Assembly (NCBI GenBank): GCA_900545175.1
Contig: UQYF01000012.1
Coordinates: 1 to 64,000 of the forward strand
Length of the DNA stretch: 64,000 nucleotides
DNA from: an uncultured Eubacteriales bacterium
GTDB taxonomy: Bacteria > Bacillota > Clostridia > Lachnospirales > Lachnospiraceae
Direction of reading: 5' to 3'
Shown here: piece after piece, positions 6,807-15,722 of the stretch
Numbering within the stretch: position 1 is the stretch's first letter
Layout of the letters: each line of letters begins with the position of its first letter
The notes under the pieces: model-generated
The model's database searches: none
What the model was told of the DNA's origin: nothing
What the model saw: the letters and a program-made list of their open reading frames with translations, nothing else
Position numbers and translations under genes: made by a program

Positions 6807-9668
6807 TTATCCCCAGTCAGCCGGACTTATTTCCTTATAATACAGCTCAACATCTCCCCGCTCTGTGTAGTGATTACTCTCCTCATCATATTCTAACGGA
6901 ATAGACATAAATATATAGCCGTTTCCATCAGTCATAGAGCCTTGATTTACTCTGAAACGTATATCCTGTTTTACAGAATAAGGATGTTCCATCAAAATAT
7001 CCGTATCAAAGTATACAGGTGAAATCTCAAAATCCTCCGGCCTTTCCCTGTCAGCACCAGCGACAATGCACTCTGTGCGGTAAGTTTCACCGTCATTCAT
7101 AATAAATTCTGCTTCCACATGAACCATATCATCCTCTGCAATCCATACATTCGTCAATCTGTATTCCTTCACATAGTCACTTACTCCGGCTATCCCATAG
7201 CTGTAGGAATCAACAAGCGCTGTAAGCGGCTCAAGCCCTATAAGCTGATTTCTCTCCCTGCCTCCTAAATACGCTTTTATATATAATTCATCTTTCCCAT
7301 CATCGTTTGCATCCACAAGCTTGATTGTCACATTGTTCTCTGTCGGAAACGGCAGCTCTACAGTCACAGACAGATACTCCCCATTATGATATATCCCATA
7401 TGCGCCACTCTCCTGTGTAATAAGCACATCCTGTTCCTTGTTGTACAGTGCCTTAATCCATTCACCGTCTATATTCGCTGCACATGGCTCAAAGTCATGG
7501 TACTGCTTTGCCATGTCAAGCTTCAGGTCAGTCCATTTTCTTGGCGTATCACTAAGGTCAAGCTCAATTTCCGATGATGCTTCACTCTCTGCCCACTCAA
7601 AATTCGCTCCCAATGACCCTGTTTCACCAGATTCAAGCATGTCTAACACATCACCGTTTATAAATATCATGCTTCCTTCATATGGCTTATACTTAAGCAA
7701 TGCACAGAACTTAATATTTGACTCATCATTGATCCACACATTCACATTATAGAAAAGCTCGTCCGGTACAGTACTCCCTTCATGATACACAAAGCCCATG
7801 TTCTGTTCTCTCCCAAGTCCCATTGCAACCGACCTGCTAAGCCCATCTTCGCTGTCGGGATTGATAATCCTTCCGTTCCCATCCCATACAGCACCGACAA
7901 GGGATTCTCTTAGTTCCTCTAAAAAAATATTTTTGCCGGGATTGCTGCAATCATATACTCTTGTCTTATCTTCATAAGCAACCTTGATTTTTAAAATATA
8001 ATTATCAAATGCTCTCGCTGTTACTATGCTCTGCTGCGGCAGTTCAATGCAGACAAGATTATTGTTATGTTTATCTAATATTATAGTCTTATATTCATTA
8101 AGATTGTTGGTATAAGGACATTTTAGAATTCGTTCATCCTCACCGTCCCCATCGATATCAATTCCATTGCTGTACTCATATATCCCTGCCGGAATAATAT
8201 TTTTATCCAAGCTTTTATTCAGACCATCCCATACTACTATCGAATTACCTTTATTATCATTCACTATCTTGACTTCCGGCTCTGTAATACCGTCTTGCTG
8301 ATTTTCAGGCCAGGTGTTTAATGTAAAATTAATGTCCGACTCTATCAGCCACTGAATCTGTGCTTCTTTTAAGCTCTCATCTGACGCATCAGCATTCTTA
8401 GAATTGGTTCCGCATGCCGCAAGCACAAATATACATACAAGCAGCACTGCTGCCGTAATCAGCCCGCCGTACTTTTTATATTTTAGAACATTCTTAATTC
8501 TTTTCTTAACTGACATTTCACCAAAGCCAAGCTGGAATAATCCATTGAAGCTTCCATGCGATGCACAGTTTAACAGTGCATAGGAGTATCCCTTCACAAC
8601 CTCACACTCGCTCATGCCATCCTTTATGCGTCCCTGCTCCACCACCATATTGGCAAGCACTGCCTCATCACAGCTCATCTCCATGTCTCTTCCCATCATG
8701 CAGAAAGCTGCCCACACTAACGGATTGAACCAATGCACACACAAAATAATAAATGCTATCGGCTTTACTATGTAGTCACACCTTTGAATGTGGTAATTTT
8801 CATGGAGCAGTACATATTCAGCCGCATCAGCTTCAATAAAAGCCGGCATATATACCCTCGGCTTAAAGAAGCCAAGCACGAACGGCGATGTGATTTTGTC
8901 GGAGCGGTAGACATTACTCTTAATCCATACTGCATTGTCAACTCTTCGTGCCATAACTATATATGCAGCTATTCCATATATAAGCATGACTGCCATTCCG
9001 ACAATCCAGATTACCATCATAGTCTTAAATAAACCATCTCCACATACCACCTGACCACCTGAATATGCCGCTGACGTGAAGCCATCTGTTACCCCATGCG
9101 ATAACATCTCATGAGATAATATCTCATGAGGTGCAGAACCGTTCATCGGGTCTGTTATCGTACCTGCCGCCATACCATTGATTGTACCTGCAAGTGCATC
9201 TGCTATGTTGCCTGCCGCTGCATTGCCGGCTGTACTCTGTGCCATACCTGCAAGCACATTTCCCGCTTCCGACGCAGCCTCATTAATTGAATCCGCCACT
9301 GTGCCAACAGCATCCGTGACTGTATTTACTTTATTAATACCGGTTATATCTGACATGCCCGGCATATGAGCGGTCTTAGCCGCACCTGAAAAAACAGAAC
9401 CGATTGTGCTTATCAAATGTGATATCTTATCCTCTGCATTATCCAATCTGCCCGTAATACCCATTCCGCTAAAAAACTTCAAATTAAAAATACTAAACAC
9501 CGAGCCAACCGACACAGGGCAAATCAGCCTGAAACCGACAACACTCCACATAAAATACGAATACTTCTTCGGCAGTTTTTTCAGGAATAATCTGATAATA
9601 AGTACAGCTATAACTATAATCCCTGCTGTCAGGCTCATATTTAAAATGCTTAAAAATACCTTCTCCAA
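6807..9668 (-). CDS. M56 (BlaR1-like) sensor protease with large ectodomain
   Basis: Predicted membrane metalloprotease of about 953 residues, second gene of the blaI operon. N-terminal membrane segments come first, then an Ala/Gly/Met-rich insert (about 90-215) carrying a small repeat (HEILSHEMLSHG, from a tandem palindromic DNA repeat near 9105-9132). The M56 core follows with HENYH, HWFNPLVW and MEMSCDE (about 290-340), then a membrane segment ending LAACGTN. The roughly 500-residue outer part includes DIDGDGEDE and DANDDGKDE, acidic loops like those of calcium-binding or FG-GAP repeats. No penicillin-binding transpeptidase domain is evident, so the signal is probably not a beta-lactam bound as in classical BlaR1. 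The TTG start at 9668 has GGGAG 7 bases upstream. Confidence 0.8.
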   Translation of the reverse strand: MEKVFLSILNMSLTAGIIVIAVLIIRLFLKKLPKKYSYFMWSVVGFRLICPVSVGSVFSIFNLKFFSGMGITGRLDNAEDKISHLISTIGSVFSGAAKTAHMPGMSDITGINKVNTVTDAVGTVADSINEAASEAGNVLAGMAQSTAGNAAAGNIADALAGTINGMAAGTITDPMNGSAPHEILSHEMLSHGVTDGFTSAAYSGGQVVCGDGLFKTMMVIWIVGMAVMLIYGIAAYIVMARRVDNAVWIKSNVYRSDKITSPFVLGFFKPRVYMPAFIEADAAEYVLLHENYHIQRCDYIVKPIAFIILCVHWFNPLVWAAFCMMGRDMEMSCDEAVLANMVVEQGRIKDGMSECEVVKGYSYALLNCASHGSFNGLFQLGFGEMSVKKRIKNVLKYKKYGGLITAAVLLVCIFVLAACGTNSKNADASDESLKEAQIQWLIESDINFTLNTWPENQQDGITEPEVKIVNDNKGNSIVVWDGLNKSLDKNIIPAGIYEYSNGIDIDGDGEDERILKCPYTNNLNEYKTIILDKHNNNLVCIELPQQSIVTARAFDNYILKIKVAYEDKTRVYDCSNPGKNIFLEELRESLVGAVWDGNGRIINPDSEDGLSRSVAMGLGREQNMGFVYHEGSTVPDELFYNVNVWINDESNIKFCALLKYKPYEGSMIFINGDVLDMLESGETGSLGANFEWAESEASSEIELDLSDTPRKWTDLKLDMAKQYHDFEPCAANIDGEWIKALYNKEQDVLITQESGAYGIYHNGEYLSVTVELPFPTENNVTIKLVDANDDGKDELYIKAYLGGRERNQLIGLEPLTALVDSYSYGIAGVSDYVKEYRLTNVWIAEDDMVHVEAEFIMNDGETYRTECIVAGADRERPEDFEISPVYFDTDILMEHPYSVKQDIRFRVNQGSMTDGNGYIFMSIPLEYDEESNHYTERGDVELYYKEISPADWG

Positions 9669-9686
9669 TACATCACTCCCTCATTT

Positions 9687-10043
9687 TTATTTATGTTCGT
9701 CAATCAGTTTCTTAAGCTCCTCTGCCTCCTCCTCGCTTATCTTCCTGCCTCCGAGAAAGGCAACCAGAAACTGCGGCAGTGAACCGCCAAACGTGTGCTT
9801 TACAAAATGGTTGCTTGCATACGCAACCACATCCTCCTTCCTCACAAGAGCTGTGACTACCGTGTTCTCATTCTTTGCAAAGCCTTTCTCACACATCTTT
9901 TTCAAGGTTGTATAGGTTGTGGACTTCTTCCAGCCAAGTTCACTTCCACACAGCTCCACAAGCTTACCCGACGCAAGCGGCTCATTATCCCAGATAATAC
10001 ACATAAAGCGATAATCGCTCTCACACAACTTGAGACTTTCCAT
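9687..10043 (-). CDS. blaI: BlaI/MecI family repressor
   Basis: Winged-helix repressor of about 118 residues, first gene of the operon with the two M56 proteins. The DNA-binding part is visible (SDYRFMCIIWDNEPLASGKLVEL, then KKSTTYTTLKKMCEKGF), followed by a short dimerisation tail (KISEEEAEELKKLIDEH). In this family the partner M56 protease triggers cleavage of the repressor; here two partners follow it, and no beta-lactamase or alternative PBP gene is present. AAGGAG lies 8 bases before the start. A promoter covered by inverted repeats at 10304-10366 is the likely target, implying autoregulation. Confidence 0.88.
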   Translation of the reverse strand: MESLKLCESDYRFMCIIWDNEPLASGKLVELCGSELGWKKSTTYTTLKKMCEKGFAKNENTVVTALVRKEDVVAYASNHFVKHTFGGSLPQFLVAFLGGRKISEEEAEELKKLIDEHK

Positions 10044-10128
10044 ACAAAATTCTCCTTTTTAACTTATTAATGCTTAGGTGTTTGCAAAACTTTATATTTA
10101 AAAACCGTATGTTTTGCAATTACTCATT

Positions 10129-10221
10129 GGATTAGGATGTCATAACATGCCTTGTGAACTCAACCAAATATAACTCGTTATACACACATAGACTAAATTA
10201 ACATGCTTTGACACTCGAACC
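10129..10221. repeat. foldback element, short copy A
   Basis: The left end GGATTAGGATGTCATAACATG is mirrored imperfectly by the right end CATGCTTTGACACTCGAACC; between them lies ATATAACTCGTTATACACA. It shares ends and centre with the longer copies at 34309-34508 and 61311-61481 but lacks their middle, like an internal-deletion derivative. It sits in the untranslated leader of the blaI operon. Confidence 0.7.
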
Positions 10222-10303
10222 TTATTGTCAATATAACTGCTTACCGAAAATTCCGGTTTCAAACCGGTCAGCCATTAAACTGACTATATATTTTACAGTT
10301 AAG

Positions 10304-10366
10304 CAAAAGTGGTCTGTAGTTACCGACCTCTAATCTTAGTCTATAACCACAGACCACTTTTGTCAA
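10304..10366 (-). promoter_or_regulatory. blaI operon promoter with inverted-repeat operators
   Basis: On the minus strand TTGACA (10361-10366) and TAGACT (10338-10343) are 17 bases apart. A 14-bp perfect inverted repeat (CAAAAGTGGTCTGT at 10304-10317 and its complement at 10349-10362) brackets the promoter, and each arm continues into a GTCTGTRGTTA...GAC half. The arrangement fits cooperative BlaI dimer binding over the promoter. The site differs from the textbook TACA...TGTA operator, so assignment is by position. Confidence 0.75.
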
Positions 10367-10447
10367 GTGAATTATTCCATTATTTTACTTTGTAAATCTT
10401 CAAAAACTAATTTACATTCTTTTTGTCAAAGATTTGACATAAACTAC

Positions 10448-11446
10448 TTATAATTCAAGCATTTCTAATTCCTTCTTCTCGCTGTCATAGTAGAAAACTT
10501 TTCTGCTTAAAATCTCCTCCGGCTTGTTGAATTTCTTATTCACATCCTTTAATGACTGTAATATCTGACGTGCCGACATTGCTCCCTTCACATGAATACG
10601 TGCATCATGAATACTTGTAAACACAACATAATAGCTTCCACCGCATACCTGTGCTATTTTTTCCTGCACACCTGGATAGAACATGGCAATAGCTCCATTT
10701 TGCTGCTTTGTTGTCGTCACGGTAGGCACGTACAGGGGGTTCATCTTCTCCTGCACAGCATTTAATGCCATGAAAGCTCCCTTCTCATAGGATGCATTTT
10801 TAACCTCGGAAGGCTTCATATACATGCGCGGCGGTGCCCATACATTCGTATTGCTTACAGCTTCCTGCCATACCTCGGAAATATCCTTATTCCATGCATC
10901 AAAAGCAGCCTTTGGTATCTTCGCTGTCACAACGCCCATTTTTTCATCATCGTAAATCAGTGCATACAGCACAAGTGCGATATCTCCAACCTGCTTGTAA
11001 ATGCAATTTTTAAGCTCATATCTGTTATCGGGAAAATTAATCGGTCTTACAATCAGATGACTGTGAATAAATGAATAATTTGCTATATTATTTGTTATTT
11101 CACGGATATCTGTTATGGAAGCCATCTTAATATTTTCACTCACAATGTGCTCCACTGCATCCCATCCGCCAGCCGTATATTCATCATATAGATACTTCAC
11201 AGAAAATCTGCATGAAGTGTGACCACCATTGTTTATCGCTATCTTTAAATCAATAAAATCTCCCACCAGAACATCCGATTCAATATGATTATACTTTATG
11301 TTAGTATGGCGGATAAATGACAGCTCCTCATTATCTGTTGAGGTATATCCATCTTCATATAATCTGTAATTTTCCTCGGATATGTTCCAGTCGGAATTGC
11401 CTGTTATATATTTTTTTAACTCCTGTACAAAAACCTTATATTCCAT
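10448..11446 (-). CDS. DUF5688 family protein
   Basis: Cytoplasmic protein of about 332 residues with no membrane or signal segment. It resembles the DUF5688 family, which is common and often multicopy in Lachnospiraceae and has no established role. Recognisable stretches are MEYKVFVQELKKYI at the start, DVLVGDFIDLKIAINN near 80, and a C-terminal region with SYYVVFTSIHDARIHVKG. It lies between the galactanase gene and the blaI promoter on the same strand, without a clear terminator or promoter of its own. Function unknown; the family call is from memory of sequence style. Confidence 0.65.
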   Translation of the reverse strand: MEYKVFVQELKKYITGNSDWNISEENYRLYEDGYTSTDNEELSFIRHTNIKYNHIESDVLVGDFIDLKIAINNGGHTSCRFSVKYLYDEYTAGGWDAVEHIVSENIKMASITDIREITNNIANYSFIHSHLIVRPINFPDNRYELKNCIYKQVGDIALVLYALIYDDEKMGVVTAKIPKAAFDAWNKDISEVWQEAVSNTNVWAPPRMYMKPSEVKNASYEKGAFMALNAVQEKMNPLYVPTVTTTKQQNGAIAMFYPGVQEKIAQVCGGSYYVVFTSIHDARIHVKGAMSARQILQSLKDVNKKFNKPEEILSRKVFYYDSEKKELEMLEL

Positions 11447-11570
11447 ATCTTAATCTCCATATCTTTTATGATTATTCTTTAAGCGGTTCATCTAAATGAC
11501 AGCTTCGTAAAATCCCAACTGCAACATTGTATATTCTGCCATCATCTGCCAAAAATGAGCCTTATTATTA

Positions 11571-13775
11571 CTAATCTCCGATTCTGTTAAGCGTAAAGTC
11601 ATCAACTGTTCCCCAGCTTCCGCCATTACATTTCATTCTCACGCCAATAACCATGCTGTCACCTGTAAGCTTGATTTTTGTCACAGTCGGCTCCTTCCAG
11701 TCAGCATATCCTGTCAGCTCGAAGCTTTGTGTATATTCCTGACCATCAGCAGCTGCATACAGCTCAAGCACCGCCGAACTTGACATATCACCGCCCTGCG
11801 AAAAAACGGAAAGCTCATAAGTCCCCGGTTCAAGTCCTGTAACCACCTGCTCTATTGAAAAATCCATATCGTCAGCAGACCAGAAATGAAATGCCGTCTG
11901 ACCTGACTTGGCATCCTTTTCATTGACCTGATAATCTGTAGGATTCTTCTTGCCGTTATATGTAACCTTCCACATTGATGTGTCAGCATCCTCGAAGCTT
12001 GGATTTACTACAAAGTTGACAAGCTCAATCTCAACATTTGCCACTACGGTTGTATATTGTTCATCAAGCTCTTCATCCTGCAATGTTCCTTCTACCTGAT
12101 ATGTACCGCCAACATTCGTATCTATCGCAGCAATCTGCTCCTCATTCCATATAACCGGAACCTCTTTGTTGGCTGTCTTGTCATTGTATACCACAAGTGC
12201 TGTCTCAGGAAGTGTGAGTGTGCTGCCAACATTACATGATACTTCAACATCCGGTACCTTCTCAACCGCAAGAGGTGCAGTTGCACCATACCTAAGCTCT
12301 CTGAATACCTTGAGTGAATCGAGCGGATGTCCTGTAAAATCAAACATTGCCTGATTATCCCATGAACAGCCGCCATAGTACTTGCCGGCATCCTTCGGGT
12401 CATATGAACCTGAATAACTGCTTGCCCATCCGCTTCCGTACTTCTCCCAAAGTTCAGAATTGTCAGCATCAGCAGGTCCTACAGGAATCCATGTTCCTTC
12501 CCAGTAGAACACACCCATTATATCGGCTTCATCTGCTGCCTCACATATATCACGAAGCATATCTGCCTGTCCCTGAACAGTTGCATCATACCCGTCCACA
12601 AGGTCGCCGTCACCGGATACACTGTTGCCGCTTCCGTCACCATCCTCAGCGGTATAGCAATATGAAGTCTCTGCAATCACAACCTTCTTGCCGTAGGTGT
12701 CCTGCACATATTCTGCCATCTCCTGCATATTCTCCATTGAGCCATGCCAGAATGAATAGTATGACATTGCAAAAATATCATAATCCACACCATATTTCTC
12801 AAGGTCGGCCGTAATCTTCGCAACCTCACCCTGTTTATCAATGTCCGTGTAGTGGACAGCAACCTGAATGTCTTTCCCGGCAGCTTTTGAGACCTCACGC
12901 ACTGCACTGCTGCCCGCATTCAACAGCTTTGCAACCGAGGACATAAATGTCTCTCCTGACATTCCCTTATTGATTTCATTTCCAACCTGGACCATACATA
13001 CATCAACGCCGGCATTTAATATATCTGTAAGGCTTGTCACAGTAAAACCGTAGAGTGCATCGCTCTTCTGTTCTATCGTCATACCCTTCCATGCCTTAGG
13101 CACATACTGCTTTGTCGGGTCAGCCCAGAAATCCGAATAGTGAAAATCTATGCATACCTTCATTCCGTACTGTGTTGCCCTCCTGCCAAGCTCTATAGCC
13201 GTTGCAACATCATTATTTCCGCCGCCATATCCATTTCCATTCTCATCGTATGGGTCATTCCATACACGAAGTCTTATGTAATTAACTCCTGCCTCGGCAA
13301 GCGTCTTGAACACGTCCTGTTCCTCGCCGTCAAAGCCATAATACTTCGCACCGCTGTTCTCTACAGCAAGCACCGCCGACGCATCCATTCCTCTTATAAA
13401 TTCATCGGAAATATCTTCAATCGGCTGCACGAATATTCCCGACTCCTCGGAAGCATCCGGAAGCTCGAACTTCGTGACATCTATAACCTCCGGGTTAATA
13501 TTTATCTGGTCGGCAGTCTTTCTCTCTATAACCGGGAACTGTGTGGTGCTCTCTCCTTCCGATTCCGGATTATCTGTTTCCGGCTTCAGGTCATCGGCGC
13601 TGCTCTCTCCGACCTCAAGATTATCTGCCTGATTTCCACCATTTTGTGTGCCTTCACTCTTACTGCATCCGGACAGTGCGCTCACACAAAGACTTACCGA
13701 TATCGCCGCAACCGCTAGATTTTTTCCAATTCCGTTCAAGGCGTTTAACGATTCTTTTTTTGACTTTTTTCTCAT
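11571..13775 (-). CDS. GH53 arabinogalactan endo-beta-1,4-galactanase, lipoprotein
   Basis: Extracellular enzyme expected to cut beta-1,4-galactan side chains of pectin. Of about 734 residues, a lipoprotein signal with lipobox LSGC lies near 30, then an acidic Asn/Ser linker, then the GH53 barrel (about 110-500). The barrel shows GVNYIRLRVWNDP, IDFHYSDFWADP, VQVGNEIN (acid/base Glu) and VIAETSYCY (nucleophile Glu). A bacterial Ig-like module (about 515-590) and a C-terminal jelly-roll resembling CBM61 galactan-binding modules (NPSFEDADTSMWKV to the end) follow. The start at 13775 has GGAG 7 bases upstream. Surface anchoring plus a binding module suggests it works on plant cell-wall fragments held at the cell. 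A sigma-A promoter lies at 13825-13853. Confidence 0.88.
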   Translation of the reverse strand: MRKKSKKESLNALNGIGKNLAVAAISVSLCVSALSGCSKSEGTQNGGNQADNLEVGESSADDLKPETDNPESEGESTTQFPVIERKTADQININPEVIDVTKFELPDASEESGIFVQPIEDISDEFIRGMDASAVLAVENSGAKYYGFDGEEQDVFKTLAEAGVNYIRLRVWNDPYDENGNGYGGGNNDVATAIELGRRATQYGMKVCIDFHYSDFWADPTKQYVPKAWKGMTIEQKSDALYGFTVTSLTDILNAGVDVCMVQVGNEINKGMSGETFMSSVAKLLNAGSSAVREVSKAAGKDIQVAVHYTDIDKQGEVAKITADLEKYGVDYDIFAMSYYSFWHGSMENMQEMAEYVQDTYGKKVVIAETSYCYTAEDGDGSGNSVSGDGDLVDGYDATVQGQADMLRDICEAADEADIMGVFYWEGTWIPVGPADADNSELWEKYGSGWASSYSGSYDPKDAGKYYGGCSWDNQAMFDFTGHPLDSLKVFRELRYGATAPLAVEKVPDVEVSCNVGSTLTLPETALVVYNDKTANKEVPVIWNEEQIAAIDTNVGGTYQVEGTLQDEELDEQYTTVVANVEIELVNFVVNPSFEDADTSMWKVTYNGKKNPTDYQVNEKDAKSGQTAFHFWSADDMDFSIEQVVTGLEPGTYELSVFSQGGDMSSSAVLELYAAADGQEYTQSFELTGYADWKEPTVTKIKLTGDSMVIGVRMKCNGGSWGTVDDFTLNRIGD

Positions 13776-13824
13776 AACAAAACTCCAATTCACTCCCCAT
13801 ATATTGCCCCATACATATAGTATT

Positions 13825-13853
13825 ATGATATCTTAAATTAGATAAAAGTTCAA
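13825..13853 (-). promoter_or_regulatory. sigma-A promoter of the galactanase gene
   Basis: On the minus strand TTGAAC (13848-13853) and TATCAT (13825-13830) are 17 bases apart, about 50 bases before the start codon. No obvious regulator dyad or cre site is seen next to it. Confidence 0.65.
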
Positions 13854-14135
13854 CAATACAATGCTAATTAAGTAATAATTTTCTCAATTAACGCAAAAAT
13901 GCTCCACTATTTTCGAAATATTTCCTCAAGTTTTTTATTTTAAGCCAAATGTCTCCATGGCACTTATTCCAAAAATTCACACCCTAAAGCACTTGGTATA
14001 GAAACTATATATTTAGGCATAATTATTTGATGTATGTAATTTCATTATGAAAAACCTAAGCTGTAGAAAAAATAAAATATATTTGGTAATAGTATTAGAT
14101 TAAATATAGATAAGCGAATAATGTAGGATATTTCT
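13854..14135. other. AT-rich intergenic region
   Basis: Strongly AT-rich sequence between the galactanase promoter and the tuf terminator. I see no gene, RNA or clear repeat in it. Confidence 0.5.
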
Positions 14136-14174
14136 TAAAGAAACAGCCCTCCGAGGAAAACCCTCGGAAGGCTG
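14136..14174 (-). terminator. terminator of tuf
   Basis: On the minus strand a 13-bp stem (CAGCCTTCCGAGG, with one G-U pair, against CCTCGGAGGGCTG) with a short loop is followed by TTTCTTT. It lies 30 bases after the tuf stop codon. Confidence 0.85.
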
Positions 14175-14202
14175 AATTTTGAACAATTTATTAAATTATA
14201 AA

Positions 14203-15390
14203 TTACTCGATGATGCTAGCAACACGGCCTGAACCTACTGTTCTACCACCCTCACGGATAGCGAAAGTAAGACCCTGCTCCATAGCGATTGGGTGGATGA
14301 GCTCGATTGTCATCTCAACGTTATCGCCAGGCATGCACATCTCTGTGCCGGCTGGAAGCTCACAAACACCTGTAACGTCTGTTGTTCTGAAGTAGAACTG
14401 TGGACGATAGTTGTTGAAGAAAGGTGTATGACGACCACCCTCTTCCTTTGTTAATACGTAAACCTGTGCTGTAAACTTCTTATGGCATGTTACAGTACCT
14501 GGCTTAGCAAGAACCTGTCCTCTCTGGATCTCTGTTCTCTGGATACCACGGAGAAGAGCACCGATGTTATCACCAGCCTGAGCCTCATCAAGAAGCTTAC
14601 GGAACATCTCGATACCGGTAACAACTGTCTTCTTCTTATCCTCATGAATACCAACGATTTCAACTTCCTCATTAACATGAAGAACACCACGCTCAACTCT
14701 ACCTGTAGCAACTGTACCACGGCCAGTGATTGTGAAGATATCCTCGATTGGCATAAGGAATGGCTTATCTGTAGCACGCTGTGGATCTGGGATATAAGTA
14801 TCAACAGTATCCATAAGCTCCATAATCTTATCGCCCCAAGGTCCCATTGGATCCTCAAGAGCCTTAAGAGCTGAACCCTTAATGATAGGACAACCTGTGA
14901 AGTCATACTCCTCAAGCTGCTCTGTGATCTCCATCTCAACTAACTCAAGAAGCTCCTCATCGTCAACCATATCACACTTGTTCATGAATACAACGATGTA
15001 AGGAACGCCTACCTGACGTGAAAGAAGGATGTGCTCCTTTGTCTGAGCCATAACACCGTCAGTAGCAGCAACTACAAGGATAGCGCCGTCCATCTGAGCA
15101 GCACCTGTGATCATGTTCTTTACATAGTCAGCATGGCCTGGGCAGTCAACGTGTGCATAATGTCTCTTCTCTGTCTGGTACTCAACGTGAGCTGTAGAAA
15201 TTGTGATACCTCTTTCTCTCTCCTCTGGAGCCTTATCGATGTTCTCGAAATCTACCTTCTCGTTACCAGGAACTCTCTCAGCTAATACCTTAGTGATAGC
15301 AGCTGTTAAAGTTGTCTTACCGTGATCTACGTGTCCGATTGTACCAATGTTACAATGTGGCTTAGTTCTGTCAAATTTAGCCTTTGCCAT
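14203..15390 (-). CDS. tuf: elongation factor Tu
   Basis: GTPase that brings aminoacyl-tRNA to the ribosome. 395 residues, full length. Visible are the P-loop GHVDHGKTT, the effector Thr in RGITIST, DCPGHADY, NKCD and SALKA, then the beta-barrel domains (GRGTVATGRVERG, PGDNVEMTIELI) and the C-terminal GGRTVGSGRVASI. AAGGAGG lies 9 bases before the start. It is separated from fusA by about 330 bases containing its own strong promoter (15444-15472), so it can be expressed apart from the str operon. Confidence 0.98.
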   Translation of the reverse strand: MAKAKFDRTKPHCNIGTIGHVDHGKTTLTAAITKVLAERVPGNEKVDFENIDKAPEERERGITISTAHVEYQTEKRHYAHVDCPGHADYVKNMITGAAQMDGAILVVAATDGVMAQTKEHILLSRQVGVPYIVVFMNKCDMVDDEELLELVEMEITEQLEEYDFTGCPIIKGSALKALEDPMGPWGDKIMELMDTVDTYIPDPQRATDKPFLMPIEDIFTITGRGTVATGRVERGVLHVNEEVEIVGIHEDKKKTVVTGIEMFRKLLDEAQAGDNIGALLRGIQRTEIQRGQVLAKPGTVTCHKKFTAQVYVLTKEEGGRHTPFFNNYRPQFYFRTTDVTGVCELPAGTEMCMPGDNVEMTIELIHPIAMEQGLTFAIREGGRTVGSGRVASIIE

Positions 15391-15443
15391 TTTGAATGTC
15401 CTCCTTAAAAATGCTCCCTTTATGGGAATAATCAGCTTTTTTT

Positions 15444-15472
15444 ATTATATTTCATATTCGAAATATTTTCAA
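15444..15472 (-). promoter_or_regulatory. sigma-A promoter of tuf
   Basis: On the minus strand TTGAAA (15467-15472) and TATAAT (15444-15449) are 17 bases apart, about 55 bases upstream of tuf. Near-consensus, as expected for a highly expressed gene. Confidence 0.85.
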
Positions 15473-15485
15473 CTCTTTTTTTCAA

Positions 15486-15530
15486 GTTTAGCCCAACAAA
15501 TGGCGTTTTACACCATTCATTGGGTTAAAA
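15486..15530. repeat. long imperfect inverted repeat upstream of tuf promoter
   Basis: Arms TTTAGCCCAACAAATGGCGT and the reverse complement of ACACCATTCATTGGGTTAAA match at about 16 of 20 positions around a 3-base centre. It begins 14 bases beyond the tuf -35 box. It could be the fusA terminator (no T run follows) or a regulatory dyad. Confidence 0.5.
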
Positions 15531-15722
15531 CCTGTCATAAATATAATTTTTATCGCTAAAAATCAATTCATTTTATACAAAATCAGATTTAGCAGCTCAT
15601 TTTACAACGAATCGCTTCACCGTAAAATTCACTTTGCAGGCAAAGCAATACTGCATATGTGATGTTACTCACTTCACTGCAATGATTTACTTCACCGCTA
15701 AATATTACTTAGCTGCGAAATA

